Below, in pieces: positions 45,082 through 56,229 of a stretch of DNA of 64,000 nt. The notes under the pieces are model-generated. The model saw only the letters and a list, made by a program, of their open reading frames with translations, was not told where the DNA came from and did no database searches. Source of the stretch: Cerioporus squamosus (Eukaryota; Basidiomycota; Agaricomycetes; Polyporales; Polyporaceae); NCBI GenBank assembly GCA_022592435.1, contig JABYQS010000002.1, positions 806,001 to 870,000 of the forward strand, read 5' to 3'. Within the stretch, counting starts at the first letter, position 1. Every line of letters begins with the position of its first letter. A program made the translations under genes and the position numbers.

Positions 45082-47195
45082 TTACATAGTGCCCAGATCG
45101 CTGGCTACCCTGAAGTCGCACCCGGTCTTTGCCCTCACCTCCTCCAGAGATACGCCTTCCGCGAGTTCTATCAATGTAAGTTCGCCCGCATGGCGGTCGA
45201 CGTCGAAGACGGCAAGCTCGGTGATGATCTGGCTGACCGTCCGTGCACCAGTCAAAGGCAGCTCGCACTGCTTCAGGACCTTCGGGCTGCCGTCTTTCGC
45301 GCAGTGCTCCATCACAACAATGACCTTTGTCTTGTCAGGGTTCGACACCAGGTCCATCGCACCGCCGATGCCCTTGACCAGCTTGCCCGGGATCATGAAG
45401 TTCGCAATATCGCCCGCTTGCGAGACTTGCATGGCCTATGGGACACATGGCAATGAGTGCACGGTCAACACGCCAGCACGATTGTCAGACTTACGCCCAA
45501 AATCGCGACGTCGATGTGCCCGCCACGAATCATGGCGAACGACTCGTACGAATCTGCAGATTCAGAGTGTCAATTCGTTGCCGCCGGTATATCCTCGATC
45601 GTTGCGTACCGAACACTGCAGATCCGGGCAATAGAGTCACGGTCTCTTTACCGGCATTGATGATGTCACTATGCGGGGTGGTTAGTATATATACCAAGCA
45701 ACATGGATTTTTGAACTCACGCGTCAACCTGGTCCCTGCTCGGGTAAGGACCCATGCCGAGGATACCGTTCTCGCTTTGGAGCCAAACCTTGACATCCGG
45801 TGGCAGGAACTGGAGAGAGGATCAATGGCACGCAATACGCAGAGGCAGATGCGACGAACCTCAGGAACCAGTGTGGGCATGCCGATACCGAGGTTGACAT
45901 AGTAGCCGTCCTTCAGCTCCTTCGCAGCCCGCTTGGCGATCCTGTTCCTCATCTCGAGAGCTACTTGCTTAGCGGGGTCGGCAGACTTTTCGTCTTTCGC
46001 AGACGTGTCCTTCGCCAGAGTCAAGATCTCTATCTGCTTTGGCGCAGTTGCCTTCACGATGCGGTCCACGTATATGCCAGGCAGATGAATCGCGTTGGGC
46101 GAAAGCGAGCCGACTGGAACGATGTTCTCCGCCTGCAATTTATATCAGCGCAAGACTCGAGGCATATATAAACCGAGCGAAGGCCAACCTCAACGATAGT
46201 CAACTTGGCGTTCCTCGCCATCGTACTCGAGAAGTTGTTTGCCGCATACCGGAACACGCAGTTCCCGACCTCGTCGACCTTCCACGCTCTGACCAAAGCA
46301 ACGTCTCCAGCAATCGCAGGCTCCAGAACGAACCGTCTGCCATTGAACTCGCGCGCCTCCTTCTTGTTCCCCGGAATGGCGACGCCGGCCTTAATGCCGC
46401 CCTCCTTCAGTCGGAGGGGTATCGTACCCTCCTCGACCGCAGTGGAGGCACCGGTGGGCGTGAAGAATGCAGGGAAACCAGCTGCATGGGCGTGCAGCCT
46501 TCCAACAAGTGTGCCTTGGGGGATGAGCTCCAGCGAGATTTGTCCGTTCAGGTATAGTGATTCAAAGTGCTTGTTCCTGTTGCGGTGTGTTCAGCAACTT
46601 CAAAGGACTGCCAGGATACGTGACTTTCGCACCCTCCGATATACGATGCCATAACCTTGCCTATCTGACCGCTGTACAGCAGCTTCCCAAGACCTTTGTC
46701 GCCAGAACCGACATTGTTCGAAACGACGGTCAAGTCCTTCACGACATCCTTGCGCTTCGACAGAGCCTCGATGAGGGTATCTTGGTGTCGTCTCTACGTC
46801 AGACCTCGCTTCCACAGTCAGACAGCATGATACTCACCAGGTGTTCCGCACAAGCCGAAACCTTGACCGTAGAGCCTCCATTGAGCCTACTGCGACACCC
46901 AAGCCCGCGTAATGACGGCACACGCACCTCCACTCAACACGATGTCCCCAGACTTGACATCCTGGATGGCCTCGTCCACCGAGTCCCACACCTTCTTCTT
47001 GCTCGGTACGGCCTCCTCCGTGCTGGTGCTATACGCGTTTCGTTGTTGACCCGGCCCATGCTGCGGTCGGCCTCCAATTTCGACGAGGGGAACACGCACG
47101 AGGGTTCCGCTCGCGTTCCGTCCTAGACGTCCTCGCAGGAGCACCCGCGACGGGATTCCCCGGGCCACACATGCTCTCCGGGCGGTGTTCAGCAT
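45082..47195 (-). CDS. Succinyl-CoA:3-ketoacid CoA-transferase, tandem copy 2
   Basis: Same enzyme family as the adjacent downstream copy. Exons in transcript order are 46928-47195, 46838-46861, 46633-46780, 46189-46576, 45860-46132, 45721-45809, 45610-45668, 45495-45553 and 45082-45435, giving 553 residues. A longer Arg-rich, acid-poor presequence suggests mitochondrial import. It keeps the canonical [24 protein letters not shown] segment, [52 protein letters not shown] with the active-site Glu, and [16 protein letters not shown]. The second exon is 24 nt. An intron at 45810-45859 is absent from copy 1. The copies are head-to-tail, 542 bp apart, as expected of tandem duplication. Confidence 0.94.
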
Positions 47196-47780
47196 CTCCG
47201 TATCGTCCTTTGCAGTATGTTCCGGCTTCCAGTCACCGTCGCTGTAGCTGCTGTAGGGCGAGCTCGCTGTACGCAGTGTACGGAGGGTCGTCAAGAGAGG
47301 TCGCGTCCCGGATCTGGGCCGTTTGGGACCAAGAGATTATATGCGAGCATCATGCACCGTCCGCCCGCCGTGGCGTTTGTGCATGTGAGCACTGGGTGTG
47401 AAGCTATGGATGCATTTGGCACAGGATCAACCGGATGCGCTTCCGGCTGTAATGCGCGCACCTCCGTCTTACCCCGCACTGTCGCGGGAAAGCGGGGCAA
47501 ACCATTCTAGGTCCGGGGCATGTCATACTGAGTACACACCAGTGCCCAGAACCACAATATACATATGTAGTGTACCTAAGTGCTGTACCAACTCAGAGGA
47601 AGCACGTTCAAACTGACCATGGTCTAGCTGGCTGTTCCGTCGAGCATAGCGATATGTACATGATGTGCCACCTAATTCCGGTCGTCTGCGCTACACAGAC
47701 CGTTTCTACTGCTCTGCGTAGTACGTACATCGTAAGCTGACAGTACTGTTGAGTCCATCCCCGTTTAGCAAAATAGTCGG
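47196..47780. other. Intergenic region
   Basis: The 585 bp hold the SCOT copy 2 promoter, with a TATA-like ATATAAT on the minus strand near 47335, and the twinfilin 3' UTR. No gene is seen. Confidence 0.55.
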
Positions 47781-49121
47781 TCACCGTTTCCTCCCCGGAC
47801 CCTTCGGGCGAGCGAAGGGCTTCTTCTGAGCATCTGCCGTCGAACCTCCTGCGGTGCTCGTCGGGGCTTCGGGCCCTGCCCAACCGAGCTCGGCCACAAG
47901 GTATTGTTCGTCGAGTTCAGCCGGGTTCGACGTCTCGACCTTGCGAGGGGAGAAGGTGGAGGTTGTGCCGGCATTGTGCAGGTAGTCTTTTACCTCCTTG
48001 ACTGTGACGAGGTTCGCGGAGGAATAGAGCATACGGTGTCGGACCGGCGATGAAGTCGGGCAGGAGTAGATGGGGACTGTGGAAGTGGTCGTAGGTTAGT
48101 GCTACTGAGCGTCACTCTGGGTCAGCTGCACGAGGTTACTCACTGATCTCCCTGCGAGGTGGTGATGTATGGCTTTGTGGCCAGGCAAAGAAAGCATAGG
48201 CTGTACGCTCATGAGCATAGTCGACCCAGGAGATACGCTCTAGCACCTACAAGGGTCGGACGTCGGGAGAGAGCCCCCAACTTCGGATACGTCAACAGGC
48301 GAGTTAGATGTCAGCATCAGCGTTTCAGTCGTGGCATCGATGTTCTGGACGACGGTGAGTTGCCACAGTAAGCTGGAAAGGCCGCTATGCACGCACGAAG
48401 ACGACGAGCCGACTGTCGTCCGTTGCGCCCAACTCCCTGATAGCCTCTTCGGCCTCGGGGGACCACTTCAGAAAGACACCTTGTCCGATATGGTTCTGCC
48501 TGGCCCCGCTGCCTTCGTAGCTTCGTCCCCCTGCTTCCCGTTCTGCGGCCTTGACCGCTTCCATCTCCTTCTCCCGTGCACTCATGGGTTTCGGTGCGGC
48601 AAGGTGGCGTTTGTGCTTCGCGTAAGCTTCCGCATTCAGGTCCTCCTTCGAGGTCGCGAATATGTTGTCCGAGAAATGCGCAGCGCCGAGGCTCTTGGTC
48701 AAGGTGTTGCGTGTAGCGGCATACACCATCTTATGCCCGGTTCATGCTTGTATCTTGAGCATACGGTGTTAACACGGCGTACCTTGTCCCTCACTTTGGC
48801 CGAGTCCGGCACATAGTATACGGCCAGCCACTCTGTAGTAGGCTCGTCCAACCGGACAAGAACGTAAGCCGGAACGTTGTCCTCTAGCAGGTCGCCCAAC
48901 TTGTCGAGGTCTTCTTCGAGACTCCCGGTCGATGGATGTACACCATCGGGAACGAGTGACTCTGGTAGACACAGATATAAGCAATGCAGACAACAATGAG
49001 AGAGTTGTCATGGACCATTCTTGATGGCGATCTTGAGGAATCTGGTGTTCGTGGAGGCTACAGCATCTGAGAATGCCGAGGTGAGCTCAGGCGAGACAGA
49101 GATCCCGGTCGGTGCGGACAT
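47781..49121 (-). CDS. TWF1: Twinfilin (two ADF-homology domains)
   Basis: Actin monomer and barbed-end binding protein. Exons in transcript order are 49016-49121, 48783-48961, 48397-48729, 48251-48344, 48144-48200 and 47781-48076, giving 354 residues. The first ADF-H domain contains SAPTGISVSPELTSAF, RFLKIAIKNESLV, YVLVRLDEPTTEWLAVYYVPD and KVRDKMVYAATRNTLTKSLG. The linker and second domain follow with QGVFLKWSPEAEEAI and IYSCPSSPV-like sequence (IPIYSCPTSSPVRHRMLYSSA). The C-terminus is basic (KKPFARPKGPGRKR), like the capping-protein and lipid-binding tail of twinfilins. The first donor is weak (GTCCAT), but phase and homology require it. Confidence 0.92.
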
Positions 49122-49547
49122 GATGGTAGCGGTAGAACCTCAAGTTGGCAGATAACACAAGAAGACCCGTGTCGCGCAGCTACTCGAGCTCGCAGTCGAG
49201 TTCGAAGGGAAAGTACGGCAGGACGCAGTGGACGATCCGAGGTTCCGGAGCAAGCGTGCCGCCACTTGACGCCGACGTATGCCGATGCAGGTCATACTTG
49301 GGACTGCACTTGCCTTCGACTCCGACATCCATCTCCACGCTTGCGATTTCTGTCTCTCATTACTGGACGACCACCACGGAGAACATTGTTGGACTACCGG
49401 TATCCAGCAACGCTTGACTTGCACCACAGCAAGCGGTCTCGGGCGGCGCTGGAAGATCACTGCTCCTTGTCTCCGTACACTGCTCCAGCAGCGCACAAGT
49501 GCGGTGTTGAATCGTGTCGGTAGTCCCAGGATTGCCCCCGACACGCC
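49122..49547. other. Divergent promoter, twinfilin / FYVE protein
   Basis: The 426 bp between start codons contain no supportable gene or TATA box. Confidence 0.55.
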
Positions 49548-52288
49548 ATGGAGAACCCCCCATACGTTCCATACCAAGCCTATAAGGTGAGTAGCGAGCT
49601 GTGTGTTGTTCAGACGTGTCCCCTCATCGTCGAGGACAGCCTAAGCGTCATAATCGCGTACTGTCTAATCCACATGCAACGCCCTCTCCCGCCCCACCTC
49701 CCGCGCAAGCCCGTCCAGCCTCCACGCTTATCAATGGTCACACGTACAGCGAGCCACTTGTGTCGCTTGGTGCCGACGACGTAGCGGATGCTGAGAAGCG
49801 TTCCATCGCGTTGCTCAATGGTCGAAACCCGCTTCAACGACCCGTGTCTATGATTGATACCCTGACCCATCAACGACAAGATAATCCACATCCCTATGAA
49901 CCTCATATTGAGAAGCCTTTGACAACGAAGCCTGTGGAGAAACCTCTGCCTTCACCTGTGGAAGTACAGTCTCCCGTTCCAGCCGCGCCCACGTCTCCCG
50001 TCAAGCAGGCTCCGTCGCCGCAGTCGGTCTCGAGTGCCCCTTCACCCTTGGCTACACCTCCCTCCACTGTGACCCCTCTTCCTGCCTCGCCTTTGTCTCA
50101 GGCAGATTCTCCAAGAGCGAATGTCAACACAGTTGCTCAGTCGTCGTCCCCCGTGGCGGGACCTTCTACATTGTCTCCCGCGCCGTCGGAACGACCTCTT
50201 GCATCTCCCAGGAAGTCGTCTACGTTCCGTCATATCCGTCCTCCTGCCCCCAGGCCGGCACTACCCTCCTCCCCCCTTCGGCCGGCTAGCATGCACGTCC
50301 AGAGTGCCTCCACGTTGCGTCTGTCACCGAGGCCCGCTGAAAGGCACCTGCACGAACCCAGAAGCGGTGCATCGTCTGTTGTGTCGACCCCAACTATGAC
50401 CCCGCATGATCGCGCATTGCCTGCCATACCCAACTTCGAACTCCAGTCACAACGGTCGCCCTCGCTGCCTCCAATGCACACACCCAGTCCCACGCCCATA
50501 GCGCCGTTGCCTGCGCCAGCGGCACATCCACACCGAGCATCAACACTTATGGCATCTCCCATGCACGACTCTGTACCGTCTTCCCATCCGCCCTCCGCGG
50601 CTCCCTCCCCGGCTTTGACTCCTTCAACGTCCACTTCCTCTGCCGTTCCATCCGCTTCTCGAACGCCGACACGTACACCAGCACCGTACCGACCTGGTTT
50701 CAGCCGAAGGGCGTATACAGGCCTCGCACTGACGAGTTCATCGAGGCGCGCAATCACAGTCGGGACGTCGGCCGCATAGAACGGACGAGGTTGGAGCGGC
50801 GGCTTGAGAAGCTCATCAACTTGCATTTCCCTCCACCTGGTCAGCGCAAGCTAGAGGCGCCAGAGCCACGACCTCAGCAGCAGAACCGTCGCGCATCTTC
50901 GTTCTGGGACCTGGATCTGTCAGACTTGAGGAGCAAGAGCGCTGGTGAACTGTGGCGAGAGGTAGTCCAGTCTCAAGCATCGCAAGGAGGCAAGAACGAT
51001 ATCCGAGGTAGGTCACTGGGCCGGCACGTCATATTTTACGAGTCGTAACGAGTTATCATAGCTGCGGAACAGAAGATCACGCCTTGGGAGGACGATGCTT
51101 CTGTCTCGCAATGTCCCCTCTGCTCGTGAGTTACCTCTATGTTGAGTCTGTGTCTCTTGACTGACATCCGGGAAGTGCAACCTTCCATCCATTGACTAAC
51201 CGGAAACACCATTGTCGACTATGTGGTCGCATCATCTGCTCTCTGCCCGTCAAGTATCCTCAACGGCCACAGACATGTTCATTGTTATTCGTAGTCGATC
51301 AAAGCACCGGTCGAATAGAGGAGGTCGGTGAGGGTGTGGACTACGGCGTTCGGCGACGCAGTACAGCGACACCGGGAAAACCGCAGAAGAGAGGCGAGGC
51401 GCTCCCGGAAGAGGAGAAGTTCTTGAAGGGTGTACGGATATGTCGGGAGTGCCGGCCTATTCTGCTGTACGTCTCTCATAGCTATGTCCGCCAGCGCATT
51501 AACTCATCTTTCTACACAGACGACAAGAGTACCGGCAAGAGATGGGGGTTGTACCGTTGTTCTCAAGGCTATATGATGTAAGTTCTTCTTTCCTCCCCGT
51601 CTGCCTATGCTCACGTTCGGTACAGGCCTTCATAAGCCTAGAGAAGGAGATAGAAGAGGAGCTTCCGCTCTTCCAGAGATCATCGTCAACCTCAGGTCCG
51701 TACGCTTGTGAACAGGCTAGTAGCATTTGCTCATCCGTGTTTGTTGCGGAGTAGCAAGCAGGAACGACCCACTCCTGAAGCTGCTGCCGCAAGGAAACGT
51801 CTGCTAGAGGCGTTCGCGCAGTATGATGCCCTCGCCAAACGGATACGGAAGCTGCCATGTCCTCCCGGAAGCTCACAGGAACGGATCCAGGCAGCAATAA
51901 TCAGCCGCGCGAACCTCTTCCTGCAGAAGAACATGTTCCCGCTTCAGGTTCGTCAGAAGCTATACGATATTCCTACCCTACATTAATTCATTTCCTGTGT
52001 CAGACTTTACCCAAACCCAAGAAGGTTGGATCGCCGTCCGCCGCAAGTCCCGCGCCTCCCGAAGACCAGATCATCGACCCGGACTCCGAGGTTGCGCGCG
52101 TCCTGCAGCCTCTCCTAGAACAAGAAGCGCTGCTGGAGACGTTCGTGGAGGAGGCGAAGGCCCACAGGAAGTTCGAGGACGTGCGGACGCTGAAGAACAA
52201 CCTGCGGGAGATCCGTGCCGAGATTGAGCGCATACTTGCGAATGCGGAGGAGCAGACGTCTGCGGGGCACAGGTCACGGACATCGTAG
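49548..52288 (+). CDS. PEP7: FYVE zinc-finger endosomal protein, Vac1/Pep7 (rabenosyn-5) type
   Basis: Endosomal tethering factor that binds PI3P and Rab5-class GTPases. Exons are 49548-49586, 49640-51007, 51062-51125, 51176-51466, 51520-51577, 51626-51699, 51755-51947 and 52004-52288. A ~350-residue Pro/Ser-rich disordered N-terminus leads to a conserved block (RIERTRLERRLEKLINLHFP, SSFWDLDLSDL). The FYVE finger has CPLCSATFHPLTNRKHHCRLCG ... CRECRP with the R-K-H-H-C-R signature and the long Vac1-like insertion. C-terminal helices (LLEQEALLETFVEEAKAHRKFEDV, IRAEIERIL) resemble the Rab-binding part. The frame breaks once near 50698: either one T is missing from TTT, or a 59-nt intron (50645-50703, weak donor GTTCCA) is removed. 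Confidence 0.87.
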
Positions 52289-52622
52289 CGCATGTGCCGG
52301 ATGGAGGAGACGCATCGATGAGGAGTCCAGTCTCGTAGCTCGTGGTTAGATCTGCATGGCGTATATATCCTCGCGTGGTCGTGCTCAGTGCATCCCCATA
52401 TCTTCTTTCCACGTTCTTCCGCAGGCCAGGATATCGATGCAATCGTGCGTGACAGTATACAGCGGCGAGCATTTCTCTGAGGTCGTCGGACGTCAAGTGC
52501 CTCATGTGGGCCAGTCGTATGCAGCCAGTATGACGTATGCGACCGGCACCGTTTCTAGCACCGTTCGGAGCTTCTGCATGCGCACCAGCTCACACTCATC
52601 CCGCACTCTCCCTCATACCACC
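52289..52622. other. Intergenic region, possible N-terminal extension of the IF1-like gene
   Basis: The 334 bp have no independent gene. In-frame ATGs at 52530 and 52578 could extend the IF1-like protein with an Arg/Ser/Thr-rich stretch resembling a mitochondrial presequence. A TATATA lies at about 52361-52366. Confidence 0.5.
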
Positions 52623-52990
52623 ATGTCGTCCGGCAAGACAGCAGAGGTCTGTACCCCGCCGACACGCCCAAGCTTCATGGCCCACTGACAGCTTTACCCG
52701 CGCGCAGGATTCCTCCTGGAAGACGCGAGAGCAGGCGTCAGAGAACCAGTACGCTCGGTCCAAGGTACGACTCGGGCACCAACGTCATAAATCCCCTTGC
52801 AGGGCATGCCGCAATCTCTCATGCACTTACTTATTCTTGGCTGTAGGAACAAGAGCAGCTCAAGGCAATCAGGGACGAGCTCGCCACCAAGCAGCCCGCC
52901 AAGTCCGAGCTCGACAAGGACTTCGAGGGCGGCTTCGGCGGCCAAGAGGACCTTGAGGACCGCTATGCCACCACCTCCGGCGAGCATTGA
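52623..52990 (+). CDS. Small IF1-like (IATP) protein, probable F1-ATPase inhibitor
   Basis: Exons 52623-52646, 52708-52764 and 52847-52990 encode 74 residues. The segment WKTREQASENQYARSKEQEQLKAIRDEL fits the IF1 pattern (aromatic, KRE, A, E..Y.R..E.E.L) and would form the inhibitory helix. The C-terminus is acidic and Gly-rich. IF1 blocks ATP hydrolysis by F1Fo when the matrix acidifies. The assignment is by pattern only. The presequence expected for IF1 is missing from this start, so an upstream ATG (52578 or 52530) may be the true one. The first donor GTCTGT is non-consensus. Confidence 0.55.
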
Positions 52991-53522
52991 TGAATGCATA
53001 CCAAGGAATGCCTTGCCCGGACCTTCGATCGTGCTCTTGTCATCTAGCTGCCGCCCTGTACTATACTTAAGTACCAATACCATCTCGGCCGCCCAAGGGC
53101 AGTATATGATATTTCCACCAACCTGGAACCCATTCACATAACCGAGCGAATCGCGCACGCATGCAATAAGATGCAATACTCGAGCAAGTCCGAAAAGGAG
53201 TCCGTCAATAATTGACTACGGTAGGTGTAATAAGTAGGACCGTGTGTACCGTATGTACCGTACTATGCCGCAACAGAGAGTGTCGTGTGAGAGAGTCCAA
53301 GCTAGCTAGCTACCCAGCAGGAGCGCGTCCAAAGATTCTGAGAGTCCATCTGCAACACCACCGCCGCGGCGCACGCTGAACGCCGCCCGGTGCCCGACAA
53401 GATCCCGGGATATGCGAAGTGGAGGTATGCATACAAGAAACAAGGGGGCGGAGAGGTAGAGGGGCCGATGCTATGCGCAGGACCGCACTAGCTCCTCAAC
53501 GCCGACCCCTATAACGCCACGC
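52991..53522. other. Convergent intergenic region
   Basis: The 532 bp lie between convergent stops. A short GCTAGCTAGCTA run is at about 53303-53314. No gene is seen. Confidence 0.55.
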
Positions 53523-56229
53523 CTACCGCCGTGACGGCGGAGGGGTGATGTACGCGCGCCGTGCCGCAGCAGTGCCGCTGAGAGGTGGGCAGGCAGCGGG
53601 CGAGGCGTTCGGGCCCATCCAGGGGTCGAGGTACCCGCACGTCGCGATCGGGACAAACATTTGCGCAGTGTCCGACGGGTTGTTCCAGCCATTGCCGAGC
53701 GACACGCTCGCGGAGCCACTCGCGGTGATCGAAGGCGCGGGGAGGGTGACGATGGTGCCCGTGGGCGTGTACTGCGGGGCGGTCGCGACGTCCGCGACGT
53801 TCGTGAGGGAAGTCGGGGGCCAGGTGAAGGAGTCGAGGAACGTCTGGGGAACGTCGCCCGCACCCGCACCGCCAGTCTGCCATGCCTGCAGGGGAGCGTT
53901 GAAGGGGTCGCTGTTCTGGCAGGCGCCCTCGGACAGACGGGGGTCCTTGGGCATCCAACCTTGCTGAAGACCAAGTTGGTACGACCATGCAGGAGACTCC
54001 ACGCGACCAGACACGGTCGAGTTGCCGATTTTCCAGGTCCAGAAGAACCAGTTCTGATGGCAGCCACATTCAGCACAATGCACAGAATCCGAGTCACGGC
54101 CAACAGTTACTCACCTGGAGAGCGGACATGCTCTGGAGTGCGAACTGCTGCATGTCAGCCTTCCACTGATCATCGTACGTGGTGTAGTCGGTATACGTCG
54201 CACAGTCGCCGGTCTTATCGAAGTGGCTGGCAGTGAACGAGCCATCGAAACGGGCGCCCAAGTTAACACCGTTGACCCACAAACCACAGTCGTTGATGGC
54301 CATACTCCACTCGCCGACATGGGTCATGCCAAACGCGGTCATGGAGTCGTTCTGACCAGTGGCCCAGGCGGTGCACGGCTGACCGGCAGCAATACGGACC
54401 CCGTAGTCATCTGCAGACTGTCCGTTGAAGCAGAGATACTGGTGGATGTCAAGCTGCACGCGATCGCCGTTGGGCAAGAAGGACTTCCACTCAGTCAAGC
54501 CCAGGAAAGCATCGTGCATAACCACCCAGGGACCCTTGCCCTCGCCAGTGCCAGAGGCCGTACGGACGGTTTGGTAGGCCTTCACGTAGCTATGACGATT
54601 TCTGAGCTTTCGAAAACGCGAAACTGAGAGAAAAGAGACGTACTACTGCTTGATGGCATCCTTGCCGATAGTAGGACCGAATGGCTCGTTGGTGATGCCA
54701 AACATGACGACGACGTCACTGTACTGGGGCTGAGAGATAAACTCGGCGATGATACGGATGTAGTCCAGGGACCTCTGAGCGTTAGGGACACCCATGGGAC
54801 CGTACAAGACGTTAATATCGCCTAGACGGCCAGAGTGGTTCCAGCCGTTCTGGGAGCCGGGAAGCGAGTGCAAGTCAAGATTGATGCGGAGACCGTACTT
54901 GCGAGCCCATTGGACAGCCTTCAAGAAGTAGCTGTCGGAAGTGCTCAATGCTCATCGAACGTTGCCAGATTTGCGGTACTCACGTCCACGATGTCTTCGG
55001 CAAGAACGGTTCGTTCTCGCGTACCTCGATAGCCCAGTAAGGGATCGGGATGCGAACGAAGTTGAGACCAGCAGCGGCGATCTCAGCGAAGTCACTCTCA
55101 GTCTGCAGATGTATGAGAGACACGCTCAGCATGGTCCCGTAGGTGGTCTCGTGCGACTCACGATGAAAGTCTTGTAGTGGTTCTCAAGGTCACCCAGACT
55201 GCCGTCCGCAGCCATGCGCGTAGTAAGATCCCACTCATCGAAGGCCGGGGTAGACGTGTTGACGTATTTCTCGTAAAGCGAGGGAACGCTACGATGAATG
55301 TTAGGGGAAATTCGTGGACAGCTGCCACAATCACTCACATGAACTGTAGAGAGAACAAGTCAGTACAGGAACATATGCAGTAGAAATCACACGCACTGGT
55401 TCCGTTACTAGCCAACCACCCACGTTGACACTGGACTCTCAGAGTCAGTTGAGGACCGTTTGGTCGCAATAGCGCTTACATACCCTCGGATGATATCCTC
55501 GCCGAACTTGAAGGTCTCGTTGAGTGCGGGAGTCCAGGACTGCGCACGCGCGCCACTGACGAGGGGGTTGGCGGGGTCGTAGTACCAGGTGCCACCGAAG
55601 GAGTTCTTGTATGTGAAGGTCGAGCCATCGTCCATCGTGACAGTACTACCGTCGCCACCAGTGACGACGATGTTGCTCTTGGTTCCACCGTTGCTGCTCT
55701 TGTCGCCGTCAGGTGACGAGCTGTCGCTGCTAGATGTGTTTCCGCTCGTGCCGTTCTTGTCCTGCTTGGGCTTGATGACGGCGAAGTATACGGCGATGAC
55801 TGCAGCCGCAATCACGGCGAGGATGGCGGCGACACCAATGATAATGGCCTTCTTGCGCGACTTCTTGGCAGGGTAGGAGGACTTCTCGCTGAGGTACGGG
55901 GAACTCCCGTACGAGTCTTTCGGGAAGTTGGCTTGGGAGGTATTGAGGTCCGAGTCGTTGTAGTCGAGACCGTAGAAACCAGGCTTGTTGGCACCGTTCA
56001 TGGGATAGTCATCGCCTTGAAGCGTGGGGTTGGAGGACGCGAAGGACGTTCGGTTGGCTTCGTTAGCAGCAGCACCCATGAAGCGGGGAGCGGCTGCGCC
56101 GGGGGGCAGGTCATCGTGAAGCTGCAGGTGCTCTGTCTCTGGCGTATAGTACTGGGTATCACGGGGAGCATCGTTGGCGGCGTAGGGATTTGTGTTGGTG
56201 AAGACGGGCTGGTAAGGTGTGTTCGACAT
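53523..56229 (-). CDS. Membrane-anchored GH5 exo-beta-1,3-glucanase
   Basis: Cell-wall glucan hydrolase. Exons in transcript order are 55484-56229, 55397-55430, 55339-55343, 55162-55288, 54984-55102, 54644-54931, 54115-54589 and 53523-54053, giving 774 residues. A disordered cytosolic N-terminus (about 1-127) is followed by KKSRKK and one membrane span (about 128-151), making a type II protein. A Ser/Asp/Gly stalk comes next. The GH5 domain starts at [22 protein letters not shown]. It includes FVRIPIPYWAIEV, LDLHSLPGSQNGWNHSGR, the acid/base Glu in GITNEPFG and the nucleophile Glu in HVGEWSMAINDC, then FFWTWKI. The third exon is 5 nt and is needed to make EPFIVPSL. Confidence 0.94.

Noticed and set aside
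49587..49613. 27-nt intron after the first exon of the FYVE gene
   Set aside because: Shorter than feasible and out of phase. The acceptor at 49638-49639 gives a 53-nt intron in correct phase.
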